Source: a bacterium
GTDB taxonomy: Bacteria > Patescibacteriota > Saccharimonadia > Saccharimonadales > Saccharimonadaceae
Direction: 5' to 3'
DNA length: 43,338 nt
Assembly: GCA_030429975.1 (NCBI GenBank)
Contig: JAUIGB010000006.1
Span: 1-43,338, forward strand
The translations under genes were made by a program, and so were the position numbers. The notes beneath the pieces were generated by a model. The model saw only the letters and a program-made list of their open reading frames with translations, did not search any database and was not told the DNA's origin. Below, one piece after another: positions 13,547-21,130 of this stretch (positions are counted from its first letter, which is position 1; each line of letters begins with the position of its first letter).

Positions 13547-14031
13547 CTGCGGGATATAGCTATCTTTGCAACGATTGTCCGAAGGTTTCCATATTCCGGT
13601 CTGTCCGCAGTTGCGATGTATAAATTCTTTGACACGTATCCTTTTGGGTTTACCGTCTCGCCCTGTTGATGCGTAATATGTGGCCGAAATCCTTCATGAG
13701 TATATTGTGGCTTCTCATGTACGGCGTCTAGACTAACAAGAGACGAAACGACTCTTTCGTGCAAATCAATAAGTTCATGACGTCTCTCTAACGTCGTGAC
13801 GGTTACTGGAATTTCGCCTTCATTTGTCGTAGCAGTAAACGTTTCCTGACCATTCGGCGTCAAGCGAATTGACCTTGTGTAGTTATCTCCAACACAATCT
13901 GAAATTTCTCCCGTCGTAATTTCCTGATCTAGCCAAAACCAATGCACCAGCGTGGAATGCAGTGGTAACATCTCGTATTGCTCGCCTGTTTGCACGGGCG
14001 TTACTTCGTTTGCGATTAGGTATGGTTTCAT
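13543..14031 (-). CDS. 2H phosphoesterase (LigT-like)
   Basis: This 162-aa protein has two H-x-T motifs, HSTLV at 25 and HITHQ at 118, the signature of the 2H superfamily (2',3'-cyclic phosphodiesterases, LigT/ThpR, oligo-2',5'-A phosphodiesterases). It overlaps trmB upstream as ATGA (start 14031) and ends overlapping the CYTH-kinase gene tail to tail. The coupling with trmB suggests an RNA-related role; the position opposite the aaRS-like/CYTH operon suggests a link to it. Both are inferences. Confidence 0.8.
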   Translation of the reverse strand: MKPYLIANEVTPVQTGEQYEMLPLHSTLVHWFWLDQEITTGEISDCVGDNYTRSIRLTPNGQETFTATTNEGEIPVTVTTLERRHELIDLHERVVSSLVSLDAVHEKPQYTHEGFRPHITHQQGETVNPKGYVSKNLYIATADRPEYGNLRTIVAKIAISRS

Positions 14032-14675
14032 TTCGTATTCCTTGTCCGAACAAAATTCGTCTTTAATCCTTCGCCTAACCACTTTATTTCATATGTAGTC
14101 ATGATTTTGTAGTCGTCGTTTAGGTCTGAATTTTGCAGATCATTAGACTCCTCCAAAATCGTCCAGTTTTCTTTTTTGAATTGTTCAATGCTCCAATCAA
14201 AAAACTCTCGATTGTCATGTTTCAGCAAGATTTCCCCATCACTACGTAACAGCTCTTCGTACTGTCGCAAAAAATACGGATGCGTCATACGACGTCGTTC
14301 AGATCGCTCCCGCGGGAATGGATCGGGGAACGTTATCCATAGTTTTTTTAGCGATTTTGCAGGCACAACTTCATGTAATAAATCGGCACGGGTGCGTACA
14401 AACCAGATGTTTTCTAGTTTTCTTTTTTCAGCCTCAAGAGCACCCTTTTGTAATCGATCGGCCTTTACATCGATTGCGACAAACGTTGCTTCGGGATGTC
14501 TGGTTGCCAACTCTACAGAGAAAAGAGCCGTACCAGCTCCGAGTTCTATTACATCAACCTCGCGTCTCTTCCATTCTTCCAGCTCGAAACATAGTGATGA
14601 ATTAGCAAACAATGCAAACTTATACTTTTTGCGTTTTCTAGAAATGACAAAATCGTTTGGATTAAGGCGCGTCAA
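14028..14675 (-). CDS. trmB: tRNA (guanine-N7-)-methyltransferase
   Basis: TrmB methylates G46 in the tRNA variable loop with SAM. The 215-aa protein has the SAM-binding VIELGAGTALFSVELA, FVAIDVKADR, and the TrmB-specific ITFPDPFPRERSERRRM and P-x-F-L segments, followed by the LLKHDN strand. The length is normal for the single-subunit bacterial enzyme. The start overlaps the upstream gene by 14 bp, and the stop overlaps the 2H phosphoesterase start, so it belongs to an operon of four genes (15547 to 13543). Confidence 0.95.
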   Translation of the reverse strand: MTRLNPNDFVISRKRKKYKFALFANSSLCFELEEWKRREVDVIELGAGTALFSVELATRHPEATFVAIDVKADRLQKGALEAEKRKLENIWFVRTRADLLHEVVPAKSLKKLWITFPDPFPRERSERRRMTHPYFLRQYEELLRSDGEILLKHDNREFFDWSIEQFKKENWTILEESNDLQNSDLNDDYKIMTTYEIKWLGEGLKTNFVRTRNTK

Positions 14676-15021
14676 TTCCTAATGCCTCGTCTTCAAGCGC
14701 ACTGGTTTCGAACACACCTTCGCTATCAACACGCATTGTTTCTCGATCATACAGCTCTAAAAACTCGTCGATTGTGTCAGAGTCGACTTCGCCAGACGCT
14801 GGGAAGCTCTCGAAGGTGCTTGGCTGGACTTGGTCTTGTACCGATTTATATCCGGGACGACTGATGTCTAGTTGTGCAGAGCCGCTCGACGCGTACAAAG
14901 CCATAGCTACCATCACTAAAACCAGCGCCAGCACAATACTACCAACAACCAGTACTAGCAATCTCTGTTTGTACCACGGAATCCTAACTTCTGGAGAAAC
15001 TAGGTCTACGTCATTCATCAT
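14662..15021 (-). CDS. Unknown single-pass membrane protein
   Basis: This 119-aa protein has a short N-terminus, one membrane helix at about 21-45 (LLVLVVGSIVLALVLVMVAM) and an acidic extracytoplasmic tail with Ser/Asp/Glu repeats. No family is recognised. It starts with ATGATG inside the 3' end of the preceding gene (11-bp overlap) and overlaps trmB, so it is part of a tightly coupled operon with the secreted protein at 15011; the two may act together at the cell surface (inference). Confidence 0.75.
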   Translation of the reverse strand: MMNDVDLVSPEVRIPWYKQRLLVLVVGSIVLALVLVMVAMALYASSGSAQLDISRPGYKSVQDQVQPSTFESFPASGEVDSDTIDEFLELYDRETMRVDSEGVFETSALEDEALGIDAP

Positions 15022-15547
15022 CTGTCTCCGTTAAATTATCGACTCTAAACTTCTCCACTTGGCTACGGTATTTAGATATTAGCGCCTGGATTTCTATAAC
15101 GGCCTCTCTTACCTCTCCGCGTTGTTCGCGTGCCACTGCAACCCTGTCATAAAAAGTAACTGGTGTTCGCTGGCAATCCATCCGAACTAGTTCAGACATC
15201 GTGTCATCGTATATTTTATACACCTTGCGAAACTTATCCAGCGTAGCAACGTAATCGCTAGCTGTTTTTACTAGGCTACTTGCATCGAATTGGTTTAGTG
15301 TCAATCGACTATTCAATCTAGCCATTAGTTTGTCACCGGTAGAATAATATATCTGGTTACTGTTAATGTACTGCGGGGCATCGCTAGCGTGTATGCGACC
15401 CAGCGTCGCTAAGGCAACTGGACAGTTTTCTTTGATGCGTGCCACGTGTGCATCCGTCATTGTCACAGTAACGGCCAGCGCAGGACTTACGACTACTGTC
15501 GCGATAACAACCGGTATGGCAATCAGCCTTGGAATATTGAACTTCAT
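15011..15547 (-). CDS. Secreted or periplasm-facing helical protein
   Basis: This 178-aa protein has an N-terminal signal peptide or anchor (MKFNIPRLIAIPVVIATVVV, cleavage plausible after ALA at about 23-25) and a mature part rich in helices with two Cys (about 42 and 132). No family is recognised. The promoter TTGACC (15578-15583)/17 bp/GATAAT (15555-15560) ends 7 nt before the ATG, predicting a leaderless mRNA; it lies over the 3' end of the mutY-like gene. It is the first gene of the operon leading to trmB. Confidence 0.78.
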   Translation of the reverse strand: MKFNIPRLIAIPVVIATVVVSPALAVTVTMTDAHVARIKENCPVALATLGRIHASDAPQYINSNQIYYSTGDKLMARLNSRLTLNQFDASSLVKTASDYVATLDKFRKVYKIYDDTMSELVRMDCQRTPVTFYDRVAVAREQRGEVREAVIEIQALISKYRSQVEKFRVDNLTETDDE

Positions 15548-15554
15548 TGCTCTT

Positions 15555-15583
15555 ATTATCCCGCCCAGCGGTTATTTGGTCAA
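15555..15583 (-). promoter_or_regulatory. Promoter of the 15547-13543 operon
   Basis: Minus strand TTGACC, 17-bp spacer, GATAAT, then 7 nt to the ATG. No SD; leaderless. Confidence 0.65.
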
Positions 15584-16393
15584 ATACAGATTATTGCCCC
15601 TACGGGACACCAGTCCATCTTTGATGAGTCCAGACAGCGCCGTATCAAAACGATGATCATTAATAACCGTTTTTTGTAGTTCCTCAAACGTCGTACTGTG
15701 CCGAGATAGTTCCCTGATGATTTGCCCCCTCACCTCTCGGACACTACCCTTTAGTGGCGCCTGTTTTTTGTAGTGACGACTGCGGTTCGGACCAATACCC
15801 TCTTTCTTGAGCCAGGAGCCATAATCCATCAGCGCCCAATAAAAATCACGCGGGCTAAAGTCTGGCAAACTTTCAGTTCTTTCCATCATCCATGGCACTG
15901 TTTCCCGCATTTTTTCCAAAATAGAACTATCGTCAACACTGTCAACATCGCCAAAAAAGTGATGGATATACACAGCACGAACATTCGTCTCGATAAATAA
16001 CGTTGGTTTATTTAGCGAGTACACCACGATAGCACCGGCCGTATTCTTACCAACACCTGGTAGTTTTATAAGCTCGGATTCAGTATCTGGAAACTTATCC
16101 AAACGATGAACGTGCTTGGCCACTTCATGCAAAAATTTTGCACGGCGATTATACCCCAAACCCTGCCATGCCCGTAGCACGTCCGCCAGTGGCGCCTCGG
16201 CTAGTATCTCCTCGTTTGGAAACTGTTCGATGAATGAATTGAACTTCGGTATAACACGATCGACTTGCGTCTGCTGTAACATCAGTTCGCTGACAAATAC
16301 GTAATACGGTCGCGTATCCTGCCGCCAAGGCATATCCCGATACAACTCCTTGCCTCTCTGACTGACCAGTCGTATAAATTCGTCATTGTTCAT
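15572..16393 (-). CDS. MutY-like A/G-specific adenine glycosylase, cluster-less
   Basis: This 273-aa HhH-GPD protein has MPWRQDTRPYYVFVSELM, then LQQTQV (with the catalytic-type Glu of MutY), and the hairpin LPGVGKNTAGAI. The position of the catalytic Asp reads FIETNVR (Glu instead of Asp). The four-Cys Fe-S loop is absent, replaced by YGSWLKKEGIGPNRSRHYKK, and the C-terminal MutT-like domain is replaced by a short winged-helix-like tail (about 205-273). It should remove A opposite 8-oxoG, but the changed residue leaves room for another substrate. The ATG at 16393 is 7 nt after the -10 it shares with msrA. Confidence 0.85.
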   Translation of the reverse strand: MNNDEFIRLVSQRGKELYRDMPWRQDTRPYYVFVSELMLQQTQVDRVIPKFNSFIEQFPNEEILAEAPLADVLRAWQGLGYNRRAKFLHEVAKHVHRLDKFPDTESELIKLPGVGKNTAGAIVVYSLNKPTLFIETNVRAVYIHHFFGDVDSVDDSSILEKMRETVPWMMERTESLPDFSPRDFYWALMDYGSWLKKEGIGPNRSRHYKKQAPLKGSVREVRGQIIRELSRHSTTFEELQKTVINDHRFDTALSGLIKDGLVSRRGNNLYLTK

Positions 16394-16400
16394 ACTAACT

Positions 16401-16408
16401 AGTATAAT
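16401..16408. promoter_or_regulatory. Symmetric bidirectional -10 for mutY-like and msrA
   Basis: The 8 bp AGTATAAT read TATAAT (16403-16408) forward and TATACT (16406-16401) in reverse. The forward -10 ends 6 nt before ATG 16415 (msrA); the reverse -10 ends 7 nt before ATG 16393. Both transcripts would be leaderless, and the promoters overlap physically. Confidence 0.7.
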
Positions 16409-16414
16409 AAAATT

Positions 16415-16945
16415 ATGATGCAATTTACTCTTGCCGGTGGGTGTTTCTGGTGTTTAGATGCCGTTTATCGACGTATCAAGGGTGTCGAAAATGTCGTTAG
16501 CGGCTATACCGGCGGTGATGTTCCGACGCCGACCTACGATCAAGTATCACTTGGCACAACCGGCCACACCGAATCGGTACAAATCACTTTTGACGAATCA
16601 ACGGTGAGTGCCGATGTGATATTGGATTTGTTCTTTTTGATTCACGACCCGACCACAAAGGACAGACAAGGTAACGATGTCGGTAGCCAATATCGTTCTG
16701 CTATGTTTTATGAAAATGATAGACAAAAGAAATTGTTCGAGAACGCGATAGAGCGTGCCGGGGAACATTGGGGCGACAATATCGTCACCGAGATATCACC
16801 GCTTGGCATGTTCTATCCTGCCGAGGATTACCATCAAGATTACTTTAGCCAAAACCCCGGCAACGGATACTGCTCTGTAGTGATAGATCCGAAGATTACG
16901 AAAGCCCGTAAGAAATTCGAAAAATATTTCAAGGACAAAGCTTAA
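16415..16945 (+). CDS. msrA: Peptide methionine sulfoxide reductase A
   Basis: MsrA reduces methionine-S-sulfoxide in proteins. The 176-aa protein carries the active-site GGCFWC, GYTGG, GHTESVQ, GSQYRS and the D-Y-H-Q-D-Y motif, with a recycling Cys near NGYCSVVI. The length is normal. The start is ATGATG 6 nt after TATAAT with no SD. It is translationally coupled (TAATG) to the MBL gene and shares its promoter with the adenine glycosylase, pairing protein and DNA oxidation repair. Confidence 0.96.
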   Translation: MMQFTLAGGCFWCLDAVYRRIKGVENVVSGYTGGDVPTPTYDQVSLGTTGHTESVQITFDESTVSADVILDLFFLIHDPTTKDRQGNDVGSQYRSAMFYENDRQKKLFENAIERAGEHWGDNIVTEISPLGMFYPAEDYHQDYFSQNPGNGYCSVVIDPKITKARKKFEKYFKDKA

Positions 16946-17580
16946 TGTTGATTACAAAATTCCAGCACGCGTGTTTCATGGTCGAGCAGGATAGCAAGTC
17001 GCTAATAGTTGATCCGGGAGCTTGGAGTGATGACTTCATTATTCCAGAAAATGTATCAGCCATTATAATTACTCATGAACACCAGGACCATCTGGACAAG
17101 TCTAAGCTCGCTGCGGTTATAAACGATAACCCTGACGCGGTAATAATTGGCCACTCTGACGTAATGAACCAGCTAGCAGGTATGAACACTAAGTCTGTTA
17201 ACTCTGGAGAATCCCTTATGATTGGCGGATTCGAGCTGGAATTTTTTGGCGGCGAACATGCGATTATCTCGCCCGACCTCCCAACAATCGCTAATTTAGG
17301 AGTGATGATAAACGGCGAACTATACTATGGTGGCGATTCGTTCTCGGCCCCACGAAAGCCGGTCAGCTTACTTGCGCTGCCCGTGTCTGCCCCATGGATG
17401 AAATATAGTGAAGTTGAGGCATATCTGCAGTCGGTGAAACCGAGCAAAGTTTTTCCAACGCACGATGCCATACTGTCGGACAAGGGTAAGGAACTCGCAG
17501 ATAGAATGACGTCCAGGGCGGCCGAAAGAATAGGCGCCCGTTACGAGCGCCTACCATCTGCTACACCAATTAAAATCTAG
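16945..17580 (+). CDS. Metallo-beta-lactamase-fold hydrolase (UlaG-like)
   Basis: This 211-aa MBL protein has the metal-binding ITHEHQDHLD, VDPGAW before it, and later His residues (GGEHAI, TIANLG, FPTHDA) placed as in the short UlaG/YtkL-type hydrolases. The substrate is unknown. The start ATG overlaps the msrA stop (TAATG), so it is the second gene of that operon. It overlaps the convergent YtxH gene by 4 bp. Confidence 0.88.
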   Translation: MLITKFQHACFMVEQDSKSLIVDPGAWSDDFIIPENVSAIIITHEHQDHLDKSKLAAVINDNPDAVIIGHSDVMNQLAGMNTKSVNSGESLMIGGFELEFFGGEHAIISPDLPTIANLGVMINGELYYGGDSFSAPRKPVSLLALPVSAPWMKYSEVEAYLQSVKPSKVFPTHDAILSDKGKELADRMTSRAAERIGARYERLPSATPIKI

Positions 17581-17930
17581 CTAGGGTTTTTGAAATGCTT
17601 TTCGGCATCGGTTTTTACGTTTTTTGCCGTTTTTACTGCATCGTCAGAAACTCTCTTGGCTCGAGTTCGCGCTTCACCACCCAGCTCTGCTGCTTCCGCC
17701 GCAATCTTCTCGGCTGATGCCTTTGCGCTGCGTCCAAAAGCAACCGCTTCTTTGCTAGCTACATCCGCGCTTCGCTTGATGGTTTTTCCACCTTCAGTAG
17801 CTGCTTTTTTTGCCTCGCCAGCAGTTCTTTTTAGATCCGCGCGCGTTTCCTTGCCACTTTTTGGAGCTACTAAAATACCTGCTACGAATCCAGCCACCGT
17901 TGCTACTGCTAATTTGAAAACTTTTGACAT
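17577..17930 (-). CDS. YtxH-like protein
   Basis: This 117-aa protein has an N-terminal membrane helix at about 5-22 followed by APKSGKETRADL, the YtxH (gas-vesicle-like) signature, and then a long Ala/Lys-rich repetitive helix (K-x-A-x-x-A). Family members are stress-associated membrane-anchored proteins of unknown mechanism. The SD GGAGG is 4 nt before the ATG. It follows the DUF948-like gene, a common partner. Confidence 0.85.
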   Translation of the reverse strand: MSKVFKLAVATVAGFVAGILVAPKSGKETRADLKRTAGEAKKAATEGGKTIKRSADVASKEAVAFGRSAKASAEKIAAEAAELGGEARTRAKRVSDDAVKTAKNVKTDAEKHFKNPS

Positions 17931-17939
17931 ATTTCCTCC

Positions 17940-18158
17940 TTACTTCTTGAACATATCTACTATTGTGGATATTAGCTTTACCGGACTTAACCAGTCAGTT
18001 GCTTCAGCGACGTTATCTGAAACGCGTTCAATATTTTTCGCTATACGATTTACTCGCACTATTAAAACCGTCACTGCCGCTACCAGCGAAACAATTACGA
18101 CGGACAACAGAATGACCGCGATTGTTAGTAATACTATGATTGTTGAATAATCTTCCAT
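17940..18158 (-). CDS. DUF948-like membrane protein
   Basis: This 72-aa protein has a long N-terminal membrane helix (about 6-35) followed by an amphipathic helix with N-R-I-A-K-N-I-E-R-V-S-D-N-V, the DUF948-type pattern. TATAAT ends exactly 6 nt before the ATG (leaderless). It is first in a two-gene operon with the YtxH-like gene, the usual association in other bacteria. Confidence 0.8.
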   Translation of the reverse strand: MEDYSTIIVLLTIAVILLSVVIVSLVAAVTVLIVRVNRIAKNIERVSDNVAEATDWLSPVKLISTIVDMFKK

Positions 18159-18164
18159 GTCTTT

Positions 18165-18170
18165 ATTATA
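18165..18170 (-). promoter_or_regulatory. -10 of the DUF948/YtxH operon
   Basis: TATAAT on the minus strand, 6 nt before the ATG at 18158; leaderless. Confidence 0.7.
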
Positions 18171-18236
18171 TTACTTTTGTGTTTATTAGTCATTGTTATA
18201 TTAACATCAAACGTAGTTTTGTTAACAACATACGTA

Positions 18237-18821
18237 TTACTTGTCTACTATGTAGTCTTCGTTGTCATTTAGTGGAATAACTATAAAATTAGGATTCAAT
18301 TCCTGTATTTCTGGAGCACGATTTCTGTATATCTCCTCGATACTATCGTTGTGCGGTACGATTATCGAATCTATTATGCCCGCGCCGTCCCATATCGGAT
18401 TACTAGGAGCGTCATCCATGATATCAAAGCCACGAAGACTAGGGCCCACCACAATAGCGCCAGCACTTTCCCCTACATATGTGCCCCCTTGCCCTAAATA
18501 CTGCTTCAAGGTTTCGTCAAATCCCGACTCAACCATTGCGCGTCTCAGATCAAACGTATTGCCCCCAATGGCATATATGAAATCGTAATCGGATGGCTTA
18601 AACTCATCATTACGTAAATCAACTCTAACGGTATTATTTAGACCAATATTCGATAGAAATGTTTCTAGTTTGGATATTTTTTGCTCGCGATTTGCAGGAG
18701 ACTTGCGATCTTTGGCATTCGTTATTATGGCGCCAGAGATTTCGCTCGGGTTCTTGCCGATCAAAGCATATAACTTTTTAGGATTCGGAACCCTATACGA
18801 TGATAGATATAGTTTGTTCAT
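18237..18821 (-). CDS. Peptidase S51 (dipeptidase E-like)
   Basis: This 194-aa member of the class-I-glutaminase-like S51 family has YAIGGNTFDLRRA and the nucleophile elbow GESAGAIVVG (Ser within GESAGA), plus the later PHNDS motif in place of the usual H. Relatives cleave Asp-X dipeptides or cyanophycin fragments; here an intracellular dipeptidase is inferred. It starts 3 nt after the aspS stop with no SD, so it is probably translated by coupling. Confidence 0.9.
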   Translation of the reverse strand: MNKLYLSSYRVPNPKKLYALIGKNPSEISGAIITNAKDRKSPANREQKISKLETFLSNIGLNNTVRVDLRNDEFKPSDYDFIYAIGGNTFDLRRAMVESGFDETLKQYLGQGGTYVGESAGAIVVGPSLRGFDIMDDAPSNPIWDGAGIIDSIIVPHNDSIEEIYRNRAPEIQELNPNFIVIPLNDNEDYIVDK

Positions 18822-18823
18822 TA

Positions 18824-20137
18824 TTAAGGAGAGAGACGATTGATGTCCCTTGGGAACAAGGTTGCTTCTTTTACGTTATTCAGCCCGATGGTTTTTTCGA
18901 CTAACCTGTCGATACCAAAGCCACACCCGCCATGCTGAGGTAGACCATACTTAAACGCCTGCAGATAGTATTTGAATCCGTCGTGCGTAACGTCCAGCCC
19001 CGCATCCGTCATTTGTTGAATCATCTTTTCATAGTTATTTTCGCGTAGAGGAACTGTGGATATTTCCAAACCACGAAACAGCAAATCGCCCCACGCTACA
19101 GTCCCGTCGTCTTTGAATTTGTGATAAAACTTACCAGCTTCCTTTGGAAAATCTACGGCATACACTAGGTCGCTACCCAGCTGTTTGCGGGCATGCTCTG
19201 ATATCCACTTTTCCTCGTCCGGCGTCAAGTCCTTTTCGTGAGTTGTATCGTTTTTTGTAGCTTTGGTATACATATCGTGAATTTCGGCGATCGTGAAACG
19301 GGGCACCTTACCGTCCTCTGGTAGCTTCAGTTCCGGCGCGTTTAGGGATCGCAGGTCATCTGCATGCTCGTCGTAAACACGGCGCAGTACGGACCGAGTC
19401 ATATCACCAACCGTGTCCAAAACCTCGTCATGGCTTTCGACGAAGCCCATTTCTATATCTAACATAGTCAATTCTGTTAGATGTCGGGTGGTAGCACTAG
19501 GCTCAGCACGATAGCTATGACCAATCTCATATACGCGCTCAAAAGCACCAACCATAATTTGCTTATAGAACTGTGGGCTCTGGGCTAGCGTAGCTGTCTT
19601 GCCGAAATAGTCTAGCTTAAATACCTCGGCTCCACCCTCAGTCGCTTCAGCCAATAGTTTGGGCGTGTCGATTTCCACGAACTCATTCTGTGTTAAATAA
19701 TCTCGTATGTATCTAGTTAAATCAGCGCGTATCTTGAATATTTTTTGCTCTTGAAGATTTCGAATATTCAGAACTCTATACTCAAAAAGCGTATCTAGGT
19801 TGTCAGGTTTATGACCTATTGGCTTATCTATTTCTATAGGTGGTTCATCCGTGACGGGCACCTCAACTTCTACCTTTACATCATGTAGCTCCGCGCCACC
19901 AGGAGCGCGTTCGTCAGCGACCACTTTTCCGGTAAACTTAACGACTGTACCTATTTGCATACCGCGAAGTTTTTCGATTTCATCTTTGTCCTCAACCAAG
20001 CTCTGCGCCAAGCCGCTACGATCACGCACAGTCAGAAAATTCAAACCACCTAGCAAGCGTTTTTTGTGAAGCCAACCATGTATAGTAACGGTCTCGCCAA
20101 TTTTTTGAGATAAATCTCGAATAAGAAGTCGTGTCAT
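18824..20137 (-). CDS. aspS: Aspartate--tRNA ligase, archaeal/non-discriminating type
   Basis: This 437-aa class II synthetase charges tRNA-Asp, and possibly tRNA-Asn. It has an N-terminal OB fold (about 15-100, TIHGWLHKKRLLGG), then FVEIDTPKL, AQSPQFYKQ, motif 2 in HSYRAEPSATTRHLTE and motif 3 in GCGFGIDRLVEK, ending LFPRDINRLSP. The short form without the bacterial GAD insertion is the archaeal-type AspRS. Non-discriminating AspRS works with GatCAB to make Asn-tRNA; no gat gene is in the window. The -10-like TGGTAAAAT ends 9 nt before the ATG, so any leader is only a few bases. Confidence 0.93.
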   Translation of the reverse strand: MTRLLIRDLSQKIGETVTIHGWLHKKRLLGGLNFLTVRDRSGLAQSLVEDKDEIEKLRGMQIGTVVKFTGKVVADERAPGGAELHDVKVEVEVPVTDEPPIEIDKPIGHKPDNLDTLFEYRVLNIRNLQEQKIFKIRADLTRYIRDYLTQNEFVEIDTPKLLAEATEGGAEVFKLDYFGKTATLAQSPQFYKQIMVGAFERVYEIGHSYRAEPSATTRHLTELTMLDIEMGFVESHDEVLDTVGDMTRSVLRRVYDEHADDLRSLNAPELKLPEDGKVPRFTIAEIHDMYTKATKNDTTHEKDLTPDEEKWISEHARKQLGSDLVYAVDFPKEAGKFYHKFKDDGTVAWGDLLFRGLEISTVPLRENNYEKMIQQMTDAGLDVTHDGFKYYLQAFKYGLPQHGGCGFGIDRLVEKTIGLNNVKEATLFPRDINRLSP

Positions 20138-20184
20138 ATCAGAGGTATTTTACCATCAAAAACCGATTTACACTAGCACGAGCA

Positions 20185-21084
20185 TTATTTTCCTAGCAGA
20201 GATCCGGCAATGTCAGATAGGGTCAATATTCCCATGGTTCGTCCCTCTTCGTCAACGACAATCAATACATTGAGCTGGCTTTTTTGAAGTATTTTTAATG
20301 CCGATGGCAACATGTCGTCTGACTTTATTCGGAGTACTTGTGGTGACATAATCTTTTCCACTACCTGTGATTTTCTGCCGCTGTCGATTTCTAGCAGGTC
20401 AGACGTATTTAAAATACCAACAACCGTGTCTAGGTTACCGTCAATAACCGGAAAACGACTAAAGCCACTGCGATGCAAATCATCTAGAACTAGAGGACCC
20501 AAGAGCTCTCCTTGTTTAATGGGTACTATGGATTCTCGCGGGGTCATAATCTCGCTTACTGGCGTATTATGCCATGTAATACTACGTTTTATTATGGTTT
20601 GTTGCTGAGGAGTCAGCACTCCACTGGCAGATTCAACCATATACACTAACTGTTCGGTTGACTCTAGCTGTTTATCCTTGGGTATTCTTCGCTTGCTCCC
20701 CAGTAGTTTACCAACAAAGGCATACTTTTCAACAAAGTTGAGGAACTTTGATTCGTACTGCGAATAAGCACGGGTCATGCCACCTTCGAGTTTTTTCTGT
20801 GATGCGACAAGCATGCCGAATATTATCGCGATCAGGGCGAACGCTATACCCCACCATTGCCACAACACTATCGACGTCGCGGTAACTAGTAGAATCGAAA
20901 GATATACGTAAAATCGAATGATGGCACGTATGTCATCTAGTAACTCCTCGCGCCTTATCGAGTGTTTGTCCTGGTTCTTTTTCAACTGGAACCAACTGCT
21001 GGCAGTCCTCTCGGGGCGTATCGCCATTAATAGCACCATGCTAAAGAATAAAACCCCCCAGGATATTAGCAATAGCGTTGTCAT
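20185..21084 (-). CDS. CBS-pair membrane protein (CNNM/CorC-like)
   Basis: This 299-aa protein has a membrane helix at about 3-22, two more at about 55-95, a cytoplasmic linker, and a C-terminal CBS pair: SEIMTPRESIVPI, VVGILNTSDL, then KIMSPQVLRI and TMGILTLSDIAGSLL. The layout resembles CNNM/HlyC-CorC transporters or regulators but with a shortened membrane part. CBS pairs usually bind adenine nucleotides. TATAGT ends exactly 6 nt before the ATG (leaderless). Confidence 0.85.
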   Translation of the reverse strand: MTTLLLISWGVLFFSMVLLMAIRPERTASSWFQLKKNQDKHSIRREELLDDIRAIIRFYVYLSILLVTATSIVLWQWWGIAFALIAIIFGMLVASQKKLEGGMTRAYSQYESKFLNFVEKYAFVGKLLGSKRRIPKDKQLESTEQLVYMVESASGVLTPQQQTIIKRSITWHNTPVSEIMTPRESIVPIKQGELLGPLVLDDLHRSGFSRFPVIDGNLDTVVGILNTSDLLEIDSGRKSQVVEKIMSPQVLRIKSDDMLPSALKILQKSQLNVLIVVDEEGRTMGILTLSDIAGSLLGK

Positions 21085-21090
21085 ACGACC

Positions 21091-21105
21091 ACTATACTAT
21101 ATAAT
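21091..21105. promoter_or_regulatory. Back-to-back promoters for the CBS protein and the DsbA-like gene
   Basis: The minus-strand -10 TATAGT (21096-21091) is 6 nt from its ATG. The plus-strand -10 TATAAT (21100-21105) gives a short leader with a GGAGG before the GTG at 21131. The two -10 boxes lie 3 bp apart. Confidence 0.65.
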
Positions 21106-21130
21106 TGGGGTATAAGTAACGGAGGAAACT

